DNA from: CAXQZU01 sp964228555
GTDB taxonomy: Bacteria; Planctomycetota; PLA2; JAEUHO01
Length of the DNA: 29,034 nucleotides
NCBI GenBank assembly: GCA_964228555.1
Contig: CAXQZU010000038.1
Location: forward strand, 1 to 29,034
Reading direction: 5' to 3'
The position numbers were made by a program, and so were the translations under genes. The notes under the pieces were generated by a model, which had not been told where the DNA came from, searched no databases, and saw only the letters and a list, made by a program, of their open reading frames with translations. Shown piece by piece: positions 21,189-28,470 of the stretch. Within the stretch, counting starts at the first letter, position 1, and each line of letters starts with the position of its first letter.

Positions 21189-22328
21189 CTAGGCCCCCCC
21201 AGCCCCCGTGCCCGGCGGGACGGGCGGGTCGGCCAGTTCCACCTCGCCACTGCCAGCGCCCCCGGGCTGGTAGAGGCCGTGATCGCGCACGTAGGCCCGC
21301 ACGGCCGGCGAGACCTGGTCGCCCACGTCGGCGTCCCGTCCCAGCGCCTCGCGCAACGCCGTCGAGGACACGTCCACCTCGCGCGCCGGCAGCTGCTCCA
21401 GCGGCAGGTTGCGCCCCTCGAACTCAGGCGGCGTCTCCAGGTCGTGGCCGGGGCGCGCTGCCACCAGCAGCGTGGCGTGGTCGAGGATGGCCTCCCACTT
21501 GTGCCAGGTGGGGAAGTCCTGGAAGGCGTCCGCGCCCAGCAGCAGCTTGAAGCGCGTGCCCGGGGGCAGGGTCTTGGCCAACGAGGCCAGCGTGTCGATG
21601 GTGTAGGAGGGACCGGCGCGCCGGCCCTCCATCTCCAGCACCTCCACGCGCGGCAGGCCCTCCACGCCGAGGCGTGTCATGGCCACGCGATGGTGGAAGG
21701 CCGTGCGTCCCGGATCGCGCTGCTTGTGCGGCGGCGTGCCGGCCACCACGACCAGCACGCGATCGGTCACCTGCACCGCAGCCTCCACCAGCGCGCGATG
21801 CCCGCGGTGGAAGGGATCGAAGGTGCCCCCGTACACCGCCACGGTCGGGCCCTGCGGCAGGGCCACGGGCGCAGCCGGACGGGTGGCGATCACCTGCACC
21901 CCGAGGTGCAGCGCGCCGGCCAGCAGCAGCCAGGCCAGCGGGGCAGGCAGCACGTGCTTCCACGCCAGCAGGGCCAGCAGCACGCAGGCCACGGCCCCCA
22001 CCAGCATGGCCGTGCGCAGCCCCTGCGGGGCCGCACGCAGCGGGGCGATGAGGGCCAGCCCTCCCACGAGGCAGGCGAGCGTGCCCAAGGGGAAGGGCAC
22101 GCCCGGGATGCCACCGCACAGGCACACGAGGGCGCCGATGCCGAAGGCCACCATGCGCCCCTGCCCGCGCCGCAGGCGGATGGGCATGCACAGCGCGGCG
22201 GCCAGCAGGCCGCCGGCGCCCGCCACGGCCCCGGCCAGCCACGCGCCCCCGGCGCCCTGCCACGCCAGCAAGCCCAGCCCCGCCAGGGCCAGCAGCAGGC
22301 TCATCCACAGGTCACGGGTCTCGCTCAT
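21189..22328 (-). CDS. nadD: Membrane-anchored nicotinate-nucleotide adenylyltransferase (NadD fusion)
   Basis: A 379-residue protein. Residues about 8-145 contain roughly six hydrophobic helices with few charges, for example LLLALAGLGLLAW and AWLLLAGALHLGVQVI. Residues about 158-355 are a complete NadD domain: VAVYGGTFDPFHRGHRALV (nucleotidyl-transferase T/HxxH signature), GTPPHKQ, SYTIDTLASL, LLLGADAFQDFPTWHKW and VDVSSTALREAL. NadD adenylates nicotinate mononucleotide to deamido-NAD in NAD synthesis and is normally a soluble protein of about 200 residues. The joining is continuous with no stop or start between. The ATG at 22328 lacks a Shine-Dalgarno but has TACCTT just upstream, suggesting a leaderless mRNA. 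The tail is Gly/Pro-rich. The catalytic part looks intact; membrane topology is inferred. Confidence 0.88.
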   Translation of the reverse strand: MSETRDLWMSLLLALAGLGLLAWQGAGGAWLAGAVAGAGGLLAAALCMPIRLRRGQGRMVAFGIGALVCLCGGIPGVPFPLGTLACLVGGLALIAPLRAAPQGLRTAMLVGAVACVLLALLAWKHVLPAPLAWLLLAGALHLGVQVIATRPAAPVALPQGPTVAVYGGTFDPFHRGHRALVEAAVQVTDRVLVVVAGTPPHKQRDPGRTAFHHRVAMTRLGVEGLPRVEVLEMEGRRAGPSYTIDTLASLAKTLPPGTRFKLLLGADAFQDFPTWHKWEAILDHATLLVAARPGHDLETPPEFEGRNLPLEQLPAREVDVSSTALREALGRDADVGDQVSPAVRAYVRDHGLYQPGGAGSGEVELADPPVPPGTGAGGA

Positions 22329-22336
22329 GGCCGCGC

Positions 22337-22342
22337 AAGGTA
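22337..22342 (-). promoter_or_regulatory. Putative -10 of the nadD fusion gene
   Basis: TACCTT on the minus strand ends eight bases before the ATG at 22328, with no ribosome-binding site in between. This is the same hexamer as the -10 proposed for ald. No clear -35. Confidence 0.35.
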
Positions 22343-22426
22343 CCACCCACGCGCCCGGCGCGTGCGCGGCCGGGGCCTGTGGATTGGTGCTGGGCCGCGC
22401 GTGCCGGCCACGGTTCCATCGGGAAC

Positions 22427-23356
22427 GTGCCCGACCTGCCCATCCCCTGCCTCGTCGGCCCCACCGCCTGCGGCAAGAGCGAGGTGGCGCTGGCCTGTGC
22501 GCGCGCCACGCAGGGCGAGGTCATCAGCTGCGATGCCTTCGCGGCCTACCGGGGCCTGCGGCTCCTGAGCGCCGCGCCCGACGCACCCGCCGACGTGCCT
22601 CACCACCTCGTGGGCTTCCTGCCGCCTGCGGGCCGCTGGTCGGCAGCGGACTTCATGGCCGAGGCGGATCGCCTCGTGGCCCAGGTGCTGGCGCGGGGCC
22701 ACCAGCCGTGGATCGTGGGCGGCACGGCCCTCTACCTGCGCTGCTGGCTCAAGGGCATGGGCCCCTCGGCGGCGCGCGACGAGGCCCTGCGCGCGCGGCT
22801 GGCAGCGGAGTCCGCCCTCGCCGGCCCGGCAGCGCTGCACGCCCGGCTGGCTGCGCTGGACCCGGCGCGTGCGGCCCAGCTGCACCCCCACGACGAGCGC
22901 CGCATCGTGCGTGCGCTGGAGATCATCGCCAGCACGGGACAGCCGGCGAGCGCGTCCCGGGCGCAGTGGGATGCCCCCGATCGCGTCCGCGCGCGCGTCG
23001 TGGGCCTGCGCCGCACCCCGGAGGACCTCGACCAGCGCATCGAGGCCCGCACCGCCCAGATGCTGGCGCAGGGCGTGCTGGAAGAGGCGCGTGCCTTCCT
23101 CGCCTGCGATCCCAGCCCCGAGGCGTCCAAGGCGCTGGGCCTCGACCTGCTGCGCGAGGTGCTCGACGGCACGCGCCCCCTCGCCGGGGTGCACCCCGAG
23201 CTCGCACGGCTGACTCGCCGCTTCGCGCGGCGGCAGATGACCTTCTTCCGCGGCTTCGACGCCATCGAGTGGCTGGACATCGCCGCGGGCGAGGACGCGA
23301 CGGCCACGGCAGCGCGGGTGCTGGACCTGCTCGCGCGACCTTCCCTGTCGCCCTAG
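22427..23356 (+). CDS. miaA: tRNA dimethylallyltransferase MiaA (divergent)
   Basis: A 309-residue P-loop enzyme transferring dimethylallyl to A37 of tRNAs that read UNN codons. The Walker A is GPTACGKS (residues 11-18). The catalytic-Asp segment is CDAFAAYRG, corresponding to DSxxVYxG of other MiaA proteins. PHHLVGF, IVGGTALYLR, HPHDERRIVRALEI and the C-terminal RRFARRQMTFFRGF (RQxTWFR-like) all fit. Unusual: the highly conserved IGTAKP stretch after the YRG motif is replaced by LLSAAPD, with part of that loop shortened. The GTG at 22427 places the Walker A near residue 11, as expected. It is preceded by a small GTTCC/GGAAC inverted repeat but no Shine-Dalgarno. Convergent with the WYL gene. 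Confidence 0.92.
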   Translation: MPDLPIPCLVGPTACGKSEVALACARATQGEVISCDAFAAYRGLRLLSAAPDAPADVPHHLVGFLPPAGRWSAADFMAEADRLVAQVLARGHQPWIVGGTALYLRCWLKGMGPSAARDEALRARLAAESALAGPAALHARLAALDPARAAQLHPHDERRIVRALEIIASTGQPASASRAQWDAPDRVRARVVGLRRTPEDLDQRIEARTAQMLAQGVLEEARAFLACDPSPEASKALGLDLLREVLDGTRPLAGVHPELARLTRRFARRQMTFFRGFDAIEWLDIAAGEDATATAARVLDLLARPSLSP

Positions 23357-23404
23357 CCGCGAGGCGGGACCCGCGACGCAAGCGGCATGGCGACGGCGCC
23401 GCTG

Positions 23405-24466
23405 CTAGGGCGCCGCGGCCGCGGCCGGCGCGGGAGGCACGTCGGCGTAGAGCGCACGCGCAGCCTCGGCCCGCCGCCGGAACTCGGCCACCATGCGGGG
23501 CGGCGAGATGACGCGGGCCCGGTGGCCCAGCTCGGCCAGCCAGCGCAGCAAGCCCGTCTCGCTGCGCACGCGCAGCTCGAGCACGCCCGTGCCGTCTGGA
23601 CGGCGCGTGAGGGTGCCGCCACCCTTGAGCCGACGCTCCAGCAGCCAGGTGGCCACCTCGTCGAGCTCCACCTGCACCACGATCTCGGGCCCCTCGACGA
23701 TCTCGAACTCCTCGACGTCCACGTGGCGCGTGATGTCGAAGTCGGCCGGCACCTGGTAGGCGTCGTCGGCGCGGTCCACCACCGTGACCTTGCCGCGGAT
23801 GCGGTCGAGGCGGAACTGGCGCAGCGTCTTGCGCTCCTCGTCGAACCCGACGAGGTGCCAGTTGCCCTGCACCATGCCCAGCCCGAAGGGGCGCACGGTG
23901 CGCCGCTCCACCTTGAGGTCTTCGGGCTTGCCGTAGCGGAAGGCAACACGCCGGCGGCGTCCCACGGCCTCGCCCAGCGCGGCCATGTGCGCACGGCCCA
24001 GGTCGCGGTCGGGCCGGCCCAGCGTCAACAGGTGCTGGTCGCCCACGGAGGCGCGCAGCGGCTCGGCCAGCGGGCTGTCCACGGTGAGCTTGGCCAGGGC
24101 GCTCTTGAGGTTGCGGCCCAGCGGGTCGTCCACCACGCCCAGCGTGCGCTGCAGCACGGCCAGCAGCATGGCGTCCTCGGCATCGAGGCTGGTCTGCGGC
24201 AGGAAGTAGCCGTTGGGGTCGATCACGTAGCCGGCACGCCCGAACGCGTCGCTGGCCACGTAGTCGATGTGGACGCCGATGGCGCGCAAGTCGGCCTTGT
24301 CGCGGTCGAAGCGCTTCTCCACCGCGTCGGGCGTGGCCTCGTCGTCGTAGCCCACCACGCGGCCGCGAATGTCGCTGAACGGCACCGGCGCCCGGGCCGA
24401 CAGGAGGTACGACACGAGGTTGAGCTGCCGCTCCAGCTTGAGCACCTTCGGGTCGGTCGGGTTCAC
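23405..24466 (-). CDS. WYL-domain transcriptional regulator (PafB/PafC-like)
   Basis: About 353 residues. The N-terminal winged-helix region (LKLERQLNLVSYLLSARAPVPFSDIR through KRFDRDKADLRAIGVHI) is typical of the PafB/C/YafY group. The central WYL domain (about 150-230) has RPFGLGMVQGNWHLVGFDEERKTLRQFRLDRI; the eponymous W-Y-L reads W-H-L here. A WCX-like C-terminal domain follows (VELDEVATWLLERRL, LLRWLAELGHRARVISP) and an Ala/Pro tail. WYL domains are thought to sense ligands, in some cases nucleic acids, and control DNA-damage or defence genes. GTG 24466 is preferred because GAGGAG stands just upstream. An ATG at 24487 overlaps the MATE stop as TGATG and would add seven residues. It probably belongs to the ald-MATE operon; its target is unknown. 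Confidence 0.9.
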   Translation of the reverse strand: MNPTDPKVLKLERQLNLVSYLLSARAPVPFSDIRGRVVGYDDEATPDAVEKRFDRDKADLRAIGVHIDYVASDAFGRAGYVIDPNGYFLPQTSLDAEDAMLLAVLQRTLGVVDDPLGRNLKSALAKLTVDSPLAEPLRASVGDQHLLTLGRPDRDLGRAHMAALGEAVGRRRRVAFRYGKPEDLKVERRTVRPFGLGMVQGNWHLVGFDEERKTLRQFRLDRIRGKVTVVDRADDAYQVPADFDITRHVDVEEFEIVEGPEIVVQVELDEVATWLLERRLKGGGTLTRRPDGTGVLELRVRSETGLLRWLAELGHRARVISPPRMVAEFRRRAEAARALYADVPPAPAAAAAP

Positions 24467-24486
24467 GTGCTCTCCTCGCGCAGGCA

Positions 24487-25896
24487 TCAGCGCAGCACCT
24501 TGGTGGCCCAGGTGCCGAGGCGGAACCATACCACGTACGCGATCGCCGTCACCAGGTGGAGGCCCACGATGACGATCCACAGGGCGCGCAGCCCGTAGTC
24601 CTGCGCCTCGGCCGTGGCCCAGGCCCCCAGCGGCAGGGCCAGCAGGCCGAAGACCACCGTCTCCAGCACGAGCGGGAAGACGGTGGCACCCGCCCCCGCC
24701 AGCGCCTGCGAGATCACCAGCGCCACGGCCACGAACACGTAGGAGGAGGCGGTCACCAGCATGTAGGTGCGGCCGATGCGCAGCACGTCGCTGCCGTGGG
24801 CCTTCGCATCGAAGCCCATGAAGGCGATCAACTCGTCGGAGAACAGCACGAAGGCCCCGGCGAAGACCAGCATCATGGCCATGTTGAGGCCCAGCGCGAT
24901 CCACGAGCCCTCGATGGCCCGGTCGGGCCGGCCCCGGCCCAGGTTCTGGCCCACCAGCGTGGCCGCTGCCGCGCCCCAGCCGAAGCCGCTGAACAGCGCG
25001 AAGGTCTCCAGCCGCAGGCCCACCGTGAAGGCGGCCTGCGCGGCAGCCACGTCCTCGCCCGCGTTGCGGGCGGCCTCGGCGATGAAGTACATCAGGTAGC
25101 CGCAGGCCACCATGCGCATCACCCACTGGCCGCACGAGGGGATGCCCACGCGCAGGATGGTGGCCATCGAGCGCCAGGACCAGGCGAAGCGGCGCAGCAC
25201 CAGCGTTCCCACGCCGCGGTAGAGGAAGGCCAGGCCCAGCAACGCGAAGAGGCCGCGCGAGATGACGGTGGCCCACGCCGCGCCGGCGGCGCCCAGCGGC
25301 GGGACGCCCATGCCGCCAAGGACCAGCCACAGGTCCAGCACGACATTGAGCAGGTTGCTGCCCACCAGGAGGATCACGGGCAGCTTGCTGTTGCCCACGG
25401 CGCGCAGGGCGCCGGTGACGTGCAGCAACAGGAAGATCGTCACCGTGCCCCAGCTCATGATGGCCAGGTAGTCGGTGGCCGGGGCCACCACGTCACCCGA
25501 GGCCCCCAGGGCGCGCACGATCTCCTCGGCGTAGAGCGCCGGCGGCACGCCGAACAGGGCGCCCAGCAGGAGCGTGAGCATCAGCCCCTGCCCCGCCGCC
25601 AGGCTGCTGCGCTTGCCGTTGCCCAGCCCATGATGACGGGCGATGAGGGCCAGCATCGCGTTCACGATGCCGTTGAAGATGATGGGCGGGATGGAGTTGA
25701 CGGTGCTGGCGATGCCCACGCCCGCCACGGCGGCCGTCGGCGAGGGCATCATCCCCACCACCCAGAGGTCCACGAGGTTGAAGATCGCGCCCAGCCCCAT
25801 GGCCGCCACGAGCGGCAGCCCGAAGCGCACGGTGGCGCCCAGCAGCGGCTGCTCGGTGAGGCTGGAGGCGGCGGACCCCGTCGCAGGCTGGGCCAC
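24487..25896 (-). CDS. MATE-family efflux transporter
   Basis: A 469-residue polytopic protein with about 12 helices in two halves, matching MATE (NorM/DinF-type) cation-coupled multidrug exporters. Typical segments: FGLPLVAAMGLGAIFNLVDLWVVG in helix 1-2, GNSKLPVILLVGSNLLNVVLDLWLV in the first half, and GFGWGAAAATLVGQNLGRGRPDRA at the start of the second half. Start GTG 25896 has GGAGG about ten bases upstream. It follows ald by 39 bases and overlaps or abuts the WYL gene at a TGATG, so export, alanine dehydrogenase and regulator are likely co-transcribed. The substrate is unknown. Confidence 0.93.
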   Translation of the reverse strand: MAQPATGSAASSLTEQPLLGATVRFGLPLVAAMGLGAIFNLVDLWVVGMMPSPTAAVAGVGIASTVNSIPPIIFNGIVNAMLALIARHHGLGNGKRSSLAAGQGLMLTLLLGALFGVPPALYAEEIVRALGASGDVVAPATDYLAIMSWGTVTIFLLLHVTGALRAVGNSKLPVILLVGSNLLNVVLDLWLVLGGMGVPPLGAAGAAWATVISRGLFALLGLAFLYRGVGTLVLRRFAWSWRSMATILRVGIPSCGQWVMRMVACGYLMYFIAEAARNAGEDVAAAQAAFTVGLRLETFALFSGFGWGAAAATLVGQNLGRGRPDRAIEGSWIALGLNMAMMLVFAGAFVLFSDELIAFMGFDAKAHGSDVLRIGRTYMLVTASSYVFVAVALVISQALAGAGATVFPLVLETVVFGLLALPLGAWATAEAQDYGLRALWIVIVGLHLVTAIAYVVWFRLGTWATKVLR

Positions 25897-25935
25897 GGCG
25901 TGGGTCCTCCGGGCGCCCGCGGGCGGGCTGCGCGC

Positions 25936-27057
25936 CTAGGCCAGCGAGGTGGCGTCGTGGCAGGCCAGCTTGAAAGCCTCGGCCACGCCCTCGTGCGTGA
26001 TCTTGCCCTTCCACGCGTTGAGCGCACCGCGCAGGTGCGCGTCTTGCTTGACGGCCGCGCTGGCCCCGAGGCGCGCCAGCCGGCGCACCCACGGCAGCGT
26101 GGCGTTCGTCAGGGCATAGGTGCTCGTGCGGGCCACCGCGCCGGGCATGTTGGCCACGCCGTAGTGCACGATGCCGTCCACCACGTAGATCGGGTCGGCG
26201 TGCGTGGTGGGCTTGATGGTCTCGACGCACCCGCCCTGGTCGACGGCCACGTCCACGATCACCGAGCCCTCCTTCATCTCCTTGAGGTAGGCGCGGGGCA
26301 CCAGCACCGGGGCGCGCGCGCCCTCCAGCAGCACGGCCCCCACCACGAGGTCGGCGTAGCGCACGCGGGCCCGGATGTTGGCCGGCGAGCTGAACACCGT
26401 GGTCACGTTGGCGGGCATCACGTCCGAGAGGTAGCGCAGGCGGTCGAGGTCCACGTCCATGATCGTGACGTGGGCGCCCATGCCGGCGGCCATCTTGGCT
26501 GCGTTGGTGCCCACCACGCCGCCGCCCAGCACCAGCACGTTGGCCGGCTCGACGCCGGGCACGCCGCCCATCAGCACGCCGCGCCCGCCCTTGGCCTTCT
26601 CCAGGCAGGCGGCGCCCACCTGGATGGCCATGCGGCCGGCCACCTCGCTCATGGGCGTGAGCAGCGGCAGCGTGCGCTTGCCGCCCACCACCTGCTCGAG
26701 CGTCTCGTAGGTGAAGCAGGCCGAGCCTGCCTTGAGCATGGCCATCGTCAGCGGCTTGGAGGCCGCGAAGTGGAAGTACGTGAAGATGGTCAGGTCGGGC
26801 CGGCAGCGCGGGTACTCCGCCTCCAGCGGCTCCTTCACCTTGACGATCATCTCGGCCTTCTTCCACACCGCGTCGGCCGTGGGCAGGATCTTGGCGCCCG
26901 CCTCGACGAACTCGGCGTCGGCGATGCCGCTGCCCAGGCCCGCGCCCTTCTGCACGAACACCTCGTGGCCGTCGGCCACCAGCGCCTGCACGCCGCCGGG
27001 GACGATGGCGACGCGGTTCTCGTTGGACTTGATCTCGGTGGGGACGCCGATGCGCAT
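25936..27057 (-). CDS. ald: Alanine dehydrogenase
   Basis: A 373-residue NAD-dependent enzyme interconverting L-alanine and pyruvate plus ammonia. Motifs: MRIGVPTEIKSNENRVAIVP at the N-terminus, MIVKVKEP (substrate Lys), IFTYFHFAASKPL (active-site His), the Rossmann loop VLVLGGGVVGTNAAKMAAGMGA, VDVAVDQGGCVETIKPTTH (catalytic Asp) and NMPGAVARTSTYALTNATLPW. Length and order match Ald closely. Start ATG 27057 has AGGAGG six bases upstream. A promoter candidate lies at 27090-27118. It heads the ald-MATE-WYL run. It belongs to the same superfamily as PntAA in this window but carries the alanine-specific residues. Confidence 0.96.
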   Translation of the reverse strand: MRIGVPTEIKSNENRVAIVPGGVQALVADGHEVFVQKGAGLGSGIADAEFVEAGAKILPTADAVWKKAEMIVKVKEPLEAEYPRCRPDLTIFTYFHFAASKPLTMAMLKAGSACFTYETLEQVVGGKRTLPLLTPMSEVAGRMAIQVGAACLEKAKGGRGVLMGGVPGVEPANVLVLGGGVVGTNAAKMAAGMGAHVTIMDVDLDRLRYLSDVMPANVTTVFSSPANIRARVRYADLVVGAVLLEGARAPVLVPRAYLKEMKEGSVIVDVAVDQGGCVETIKPTTHADPIYVVDGIVHYGVANMPGAVARTSTYALTNATLPWVRRLARLGASAAVKQDAHLRGALNAWKGKITHEGVAEAFKLACHDATSLA

Positions 27058-27089
27058 GCTGCCTCCTGCGGGTTGCGTGGGACTCGCGG

Positions 27090-27118
27090 AAGGTAGCGCG
27101 CCGGGGGTGCGCTGTCCC
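27090..27118 (-). promoter_or_regulatory. Putative promoter of ald
   Basis: Minus strand: GGGACA (27118-27113), 17-base spacer, TACCTT (27095-27090). The leader would be about 26 bases and include the AGGAGG. Confidence 0.48.
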
Positions 27119-27172
27119 CTCCCAGCCGGGCCGTGCCACAGGCCGTCGGGATCGCAGGGCCCGGGCTGGAGC

Positions 27173-27190
27173 GCCCCGCGCTCGCGGGGC
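27173..27190 (-). terminator. Hairpin after the polyglycine-tail gene
   Basis: GCCCCGC (27173-27179) and GCGGGGC (27184-27190) form a perfect seven-base-pair stem with a four-base loop, ten bases past the stop of the gene at 27201. No U-run follows on the minus strand. Confidence 0.42.
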
Positions 27191-27200
27191 ACGAGCAGGC

Positions 27201-28001
27201 CTAGTTGCCGCCCTCGGGGCGGCGCCCGCCCCCACCCCCGCCGTTGCCACCACCGCCGCCACCACCCCCAGCACCGGGCGCATTCCCGCCCTCGCGGCGC
27301 CAGCCCTGCCCGAGGCTGTTCACGATGCGCTCGGCCTCGGCGGCGGGCACGAGGTCGAAGACCTGCTTGCTGAAGGCGTCGCGCGCCTGCTGCATGGCCG
27401 CCGTGCGGGCCTCGCGACCCTCCTGGCCCGGGGGCAGGTTGCGCAGCGTCTCGCGCACCGACTGCTGGTGGCGCACGGTTGCGTCCACGACCGACTTGCG
27501 CTGGCTGTCCGTGAGGGCCACCCCCAGCCGCGTCAGCTGGTCGTTGATGGCTTCCACGGTGCGCTCCTCGCGCTGGCGGCGCTCGACTTCCTCCATGTAC
27601 GCACGCAGCACCTTCAGGCTGCGTTCGTCGTATCGCCCCACCGGGGCGTCGCCGCCCAGGTCGCCGGGCACCTCGATGGCCGGCAGGTCGGAAAGCGCCA
27701 CGGGCGCCTCGCGCCCGCCCGAGCCCACCACCTCGGTGCGGCTTGCCGTGGCGGCCGCCGGGCTGCGCTCGCGCAGCATGCGCTCGACGGCTTCGCGGGC
27801 GATGCGCTCCACCATCGCCGTGGGGTCGGCCTGCAGGGCCGGCCCCGCCCCCGAGGGGGCCTCGGGGCGCGCCGTGGGCGCGGCCGAGAGCGCCACGTCC
27901 TCGGCGGGCGTGTGGGCCGGCTCGCGGCGCAGGCTGTCGTAGACGAACAGGCTGCCCCCCACCAGCGGGACGGTGAACAGCAGGTAGGTGCCGACGTTCA
28001 T
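27201..28001 (-). CDS. Membrane-anchored helical protein with polyglycine tail, unknown function
   Basis: 266 residues. An N-terminal hydrophobic helix (VGTYLLFTVPLVGGSLFVY, about 3-21) acts as signal anchor. A disordered Ala/Pro linker (about 28-60) and a charged helical region follow. A helical domain (about 125-235) includes LRAYMEEVERRQREER, LGVALTDSQRKSVVDATV and DAFSKQVFDLVPAAEAERIV. The LTDSQRK segment and helical pattern resemble LTxxQ (Spy/CpxP-like) proteins, but this is only a similarity. The last ~30 residues are mainly glycine with a few Asn and Arg. ATG 28001 has GAGGAG about seven bases upstream and a TAGCAT -10 candidate. The next gene downstream is ald, 144 bases away, with its own promoter. 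I cannot name a function. Confidence 0.72.
   Translation of the reverse strand: MNVGTYLLFTVPLVGGSLFVYDSLRREPAHTPAEDVALSAAPTARPEAPSGAGPALQADPTAMVERIAREAVERMLRERSPAAATASRTEVVGSGGREAPVALSDLPAIEVPGDLGGDAPVGRYDERSLKVLRAYMEEVERRQREERTVEAINDQLTRLGVALTDSQRKSVVDATVRHQQSVRETLRNLPPGQEGREARTAAMQQARDAFSKQVFDLVPAAEAERIVNSLGQGWRREGGNAPGAGGGGGGGGNGGGGGGRRPEGGN
27207..27288. repeat. Low-complexity GGN-codon tract (polyglycine)
   Basis: About 80 bases of imperfect CCN triplets on the plus strand encode the glycine-rich tail of the minus-strand gene. Codons vary between GGC, GGG and GGT. Such tracts are prone to slippage and length variation. Confidence 0.6.
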
Positions 28002-28028
28002 GGGGCGCTCCTCGAGGTCCTGCCCGCG

Positions 28029-28034
28029 ATGCTA
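28029..28034 (-). promoter_or_regulatory. Putative -10 of the polyglycine-tail gene
   Basis: TAGCAT on the minus strand gives a start near 28022 and a ~20-base leader that contains the GAGGAG. The -35 is unclear. Confidence 0.3.
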
Positions 28035-28106
28035 CGGCCATCCCGGGCGCAACCCTTGAACCCGCCCCCCGCCCAGCCGCATCGGGCGGGCGCCTCCCGC
28101 CCCGGC

Positions 28107-28135
28107 TTCAGGCTTGCCGCTGGCCTGTGTACGCT
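28107..28135 (+). promoter_or_regulatory. Putative promoter of tRNA-Val
   Basis: TTCAGG (28107-28112), 17-base spacer, TACGCT (28130-28135). A start about seven bases later falls some four bases before the mature tRNA. The match is moderate but the position is apt. Confidence 0.45.
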
Positions 28136-28145
28136 GCCCGCCGAT

Positions 28146-28221
28146 GGGCGTTTAGCTCAGTTGGTAGAGCACCAGCTCGACAAGCTGGTGGTCACTGGTT
28201 CGAGTCCAGTAACGCCCACCA
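28146..28221 (+). tRNA. tRNA-Val (anticodon GAC)
   Basis: A 76-nucleotide cloverleaf. The acceptor GGGCGTT pairs with AACGCCC (7/7). The D-arm is GCTC...GAGC. The anticodon stem CCAGC/GCTGG encloses the loop TCGACAA with GAC at 34-36. The variable loop is TGGTC, and the T-arm ACTGG/CCAGT encloses TTCGAGT. The discriminator A is followed by an encoded CCA. Position 33, almost always U, is C here. Otherwise the fold is canonical. It stands alone between the polyglycine-tail gene and katG. Confidence 0.96.
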
Positions 28222-28413
28222 TTCCCCTGCTCGCAGCGACCTGCCGGGCGCAGCGGGCCGCGGTGGAGCCGGCGCCCTGAAACTGCCGGGGCCGGAGCGG
28301 CGTCGTGACTGCACGGTGCTGCGCAGGCGGCGAGGCCCGCCTCGTGCGTAGACCGAGGCCACGAGCAGGGCGGCGGGGCCGGCGGCAGCTGTGCCGGGCC
28401 TTGGGCTGCCCGA

Positions 28414-28454
28414 GTTCCTTCCCCCTTGCCGTTCCCCTTCCTTGTTCCTTCCCC
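28414..28454 (+). promoter_or_regulatory. Pyrimidine tract before the katG ribosome-binding site
   Basis: 37 of 41 bases are pyrimidines, there is no A, and GTTCCTT occurs twice. It ends directly at the AGGAGG (28455-28460) of katG. It could be a ribosomal protein S1 or regulator binding site in the leader. The rest of 28222-28413 shows no gene and no clear promoter. Confidence 0.3.
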
Positions 28455-28470
28455 AGGAGGTAGCGATCCC

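Noticed and set aside
27207..27288. CRISPR-like or VNTR array in the CCN-rich tract
   Set aside because: There is no regular unit or spacers; the pattern is explained by glycine codons.
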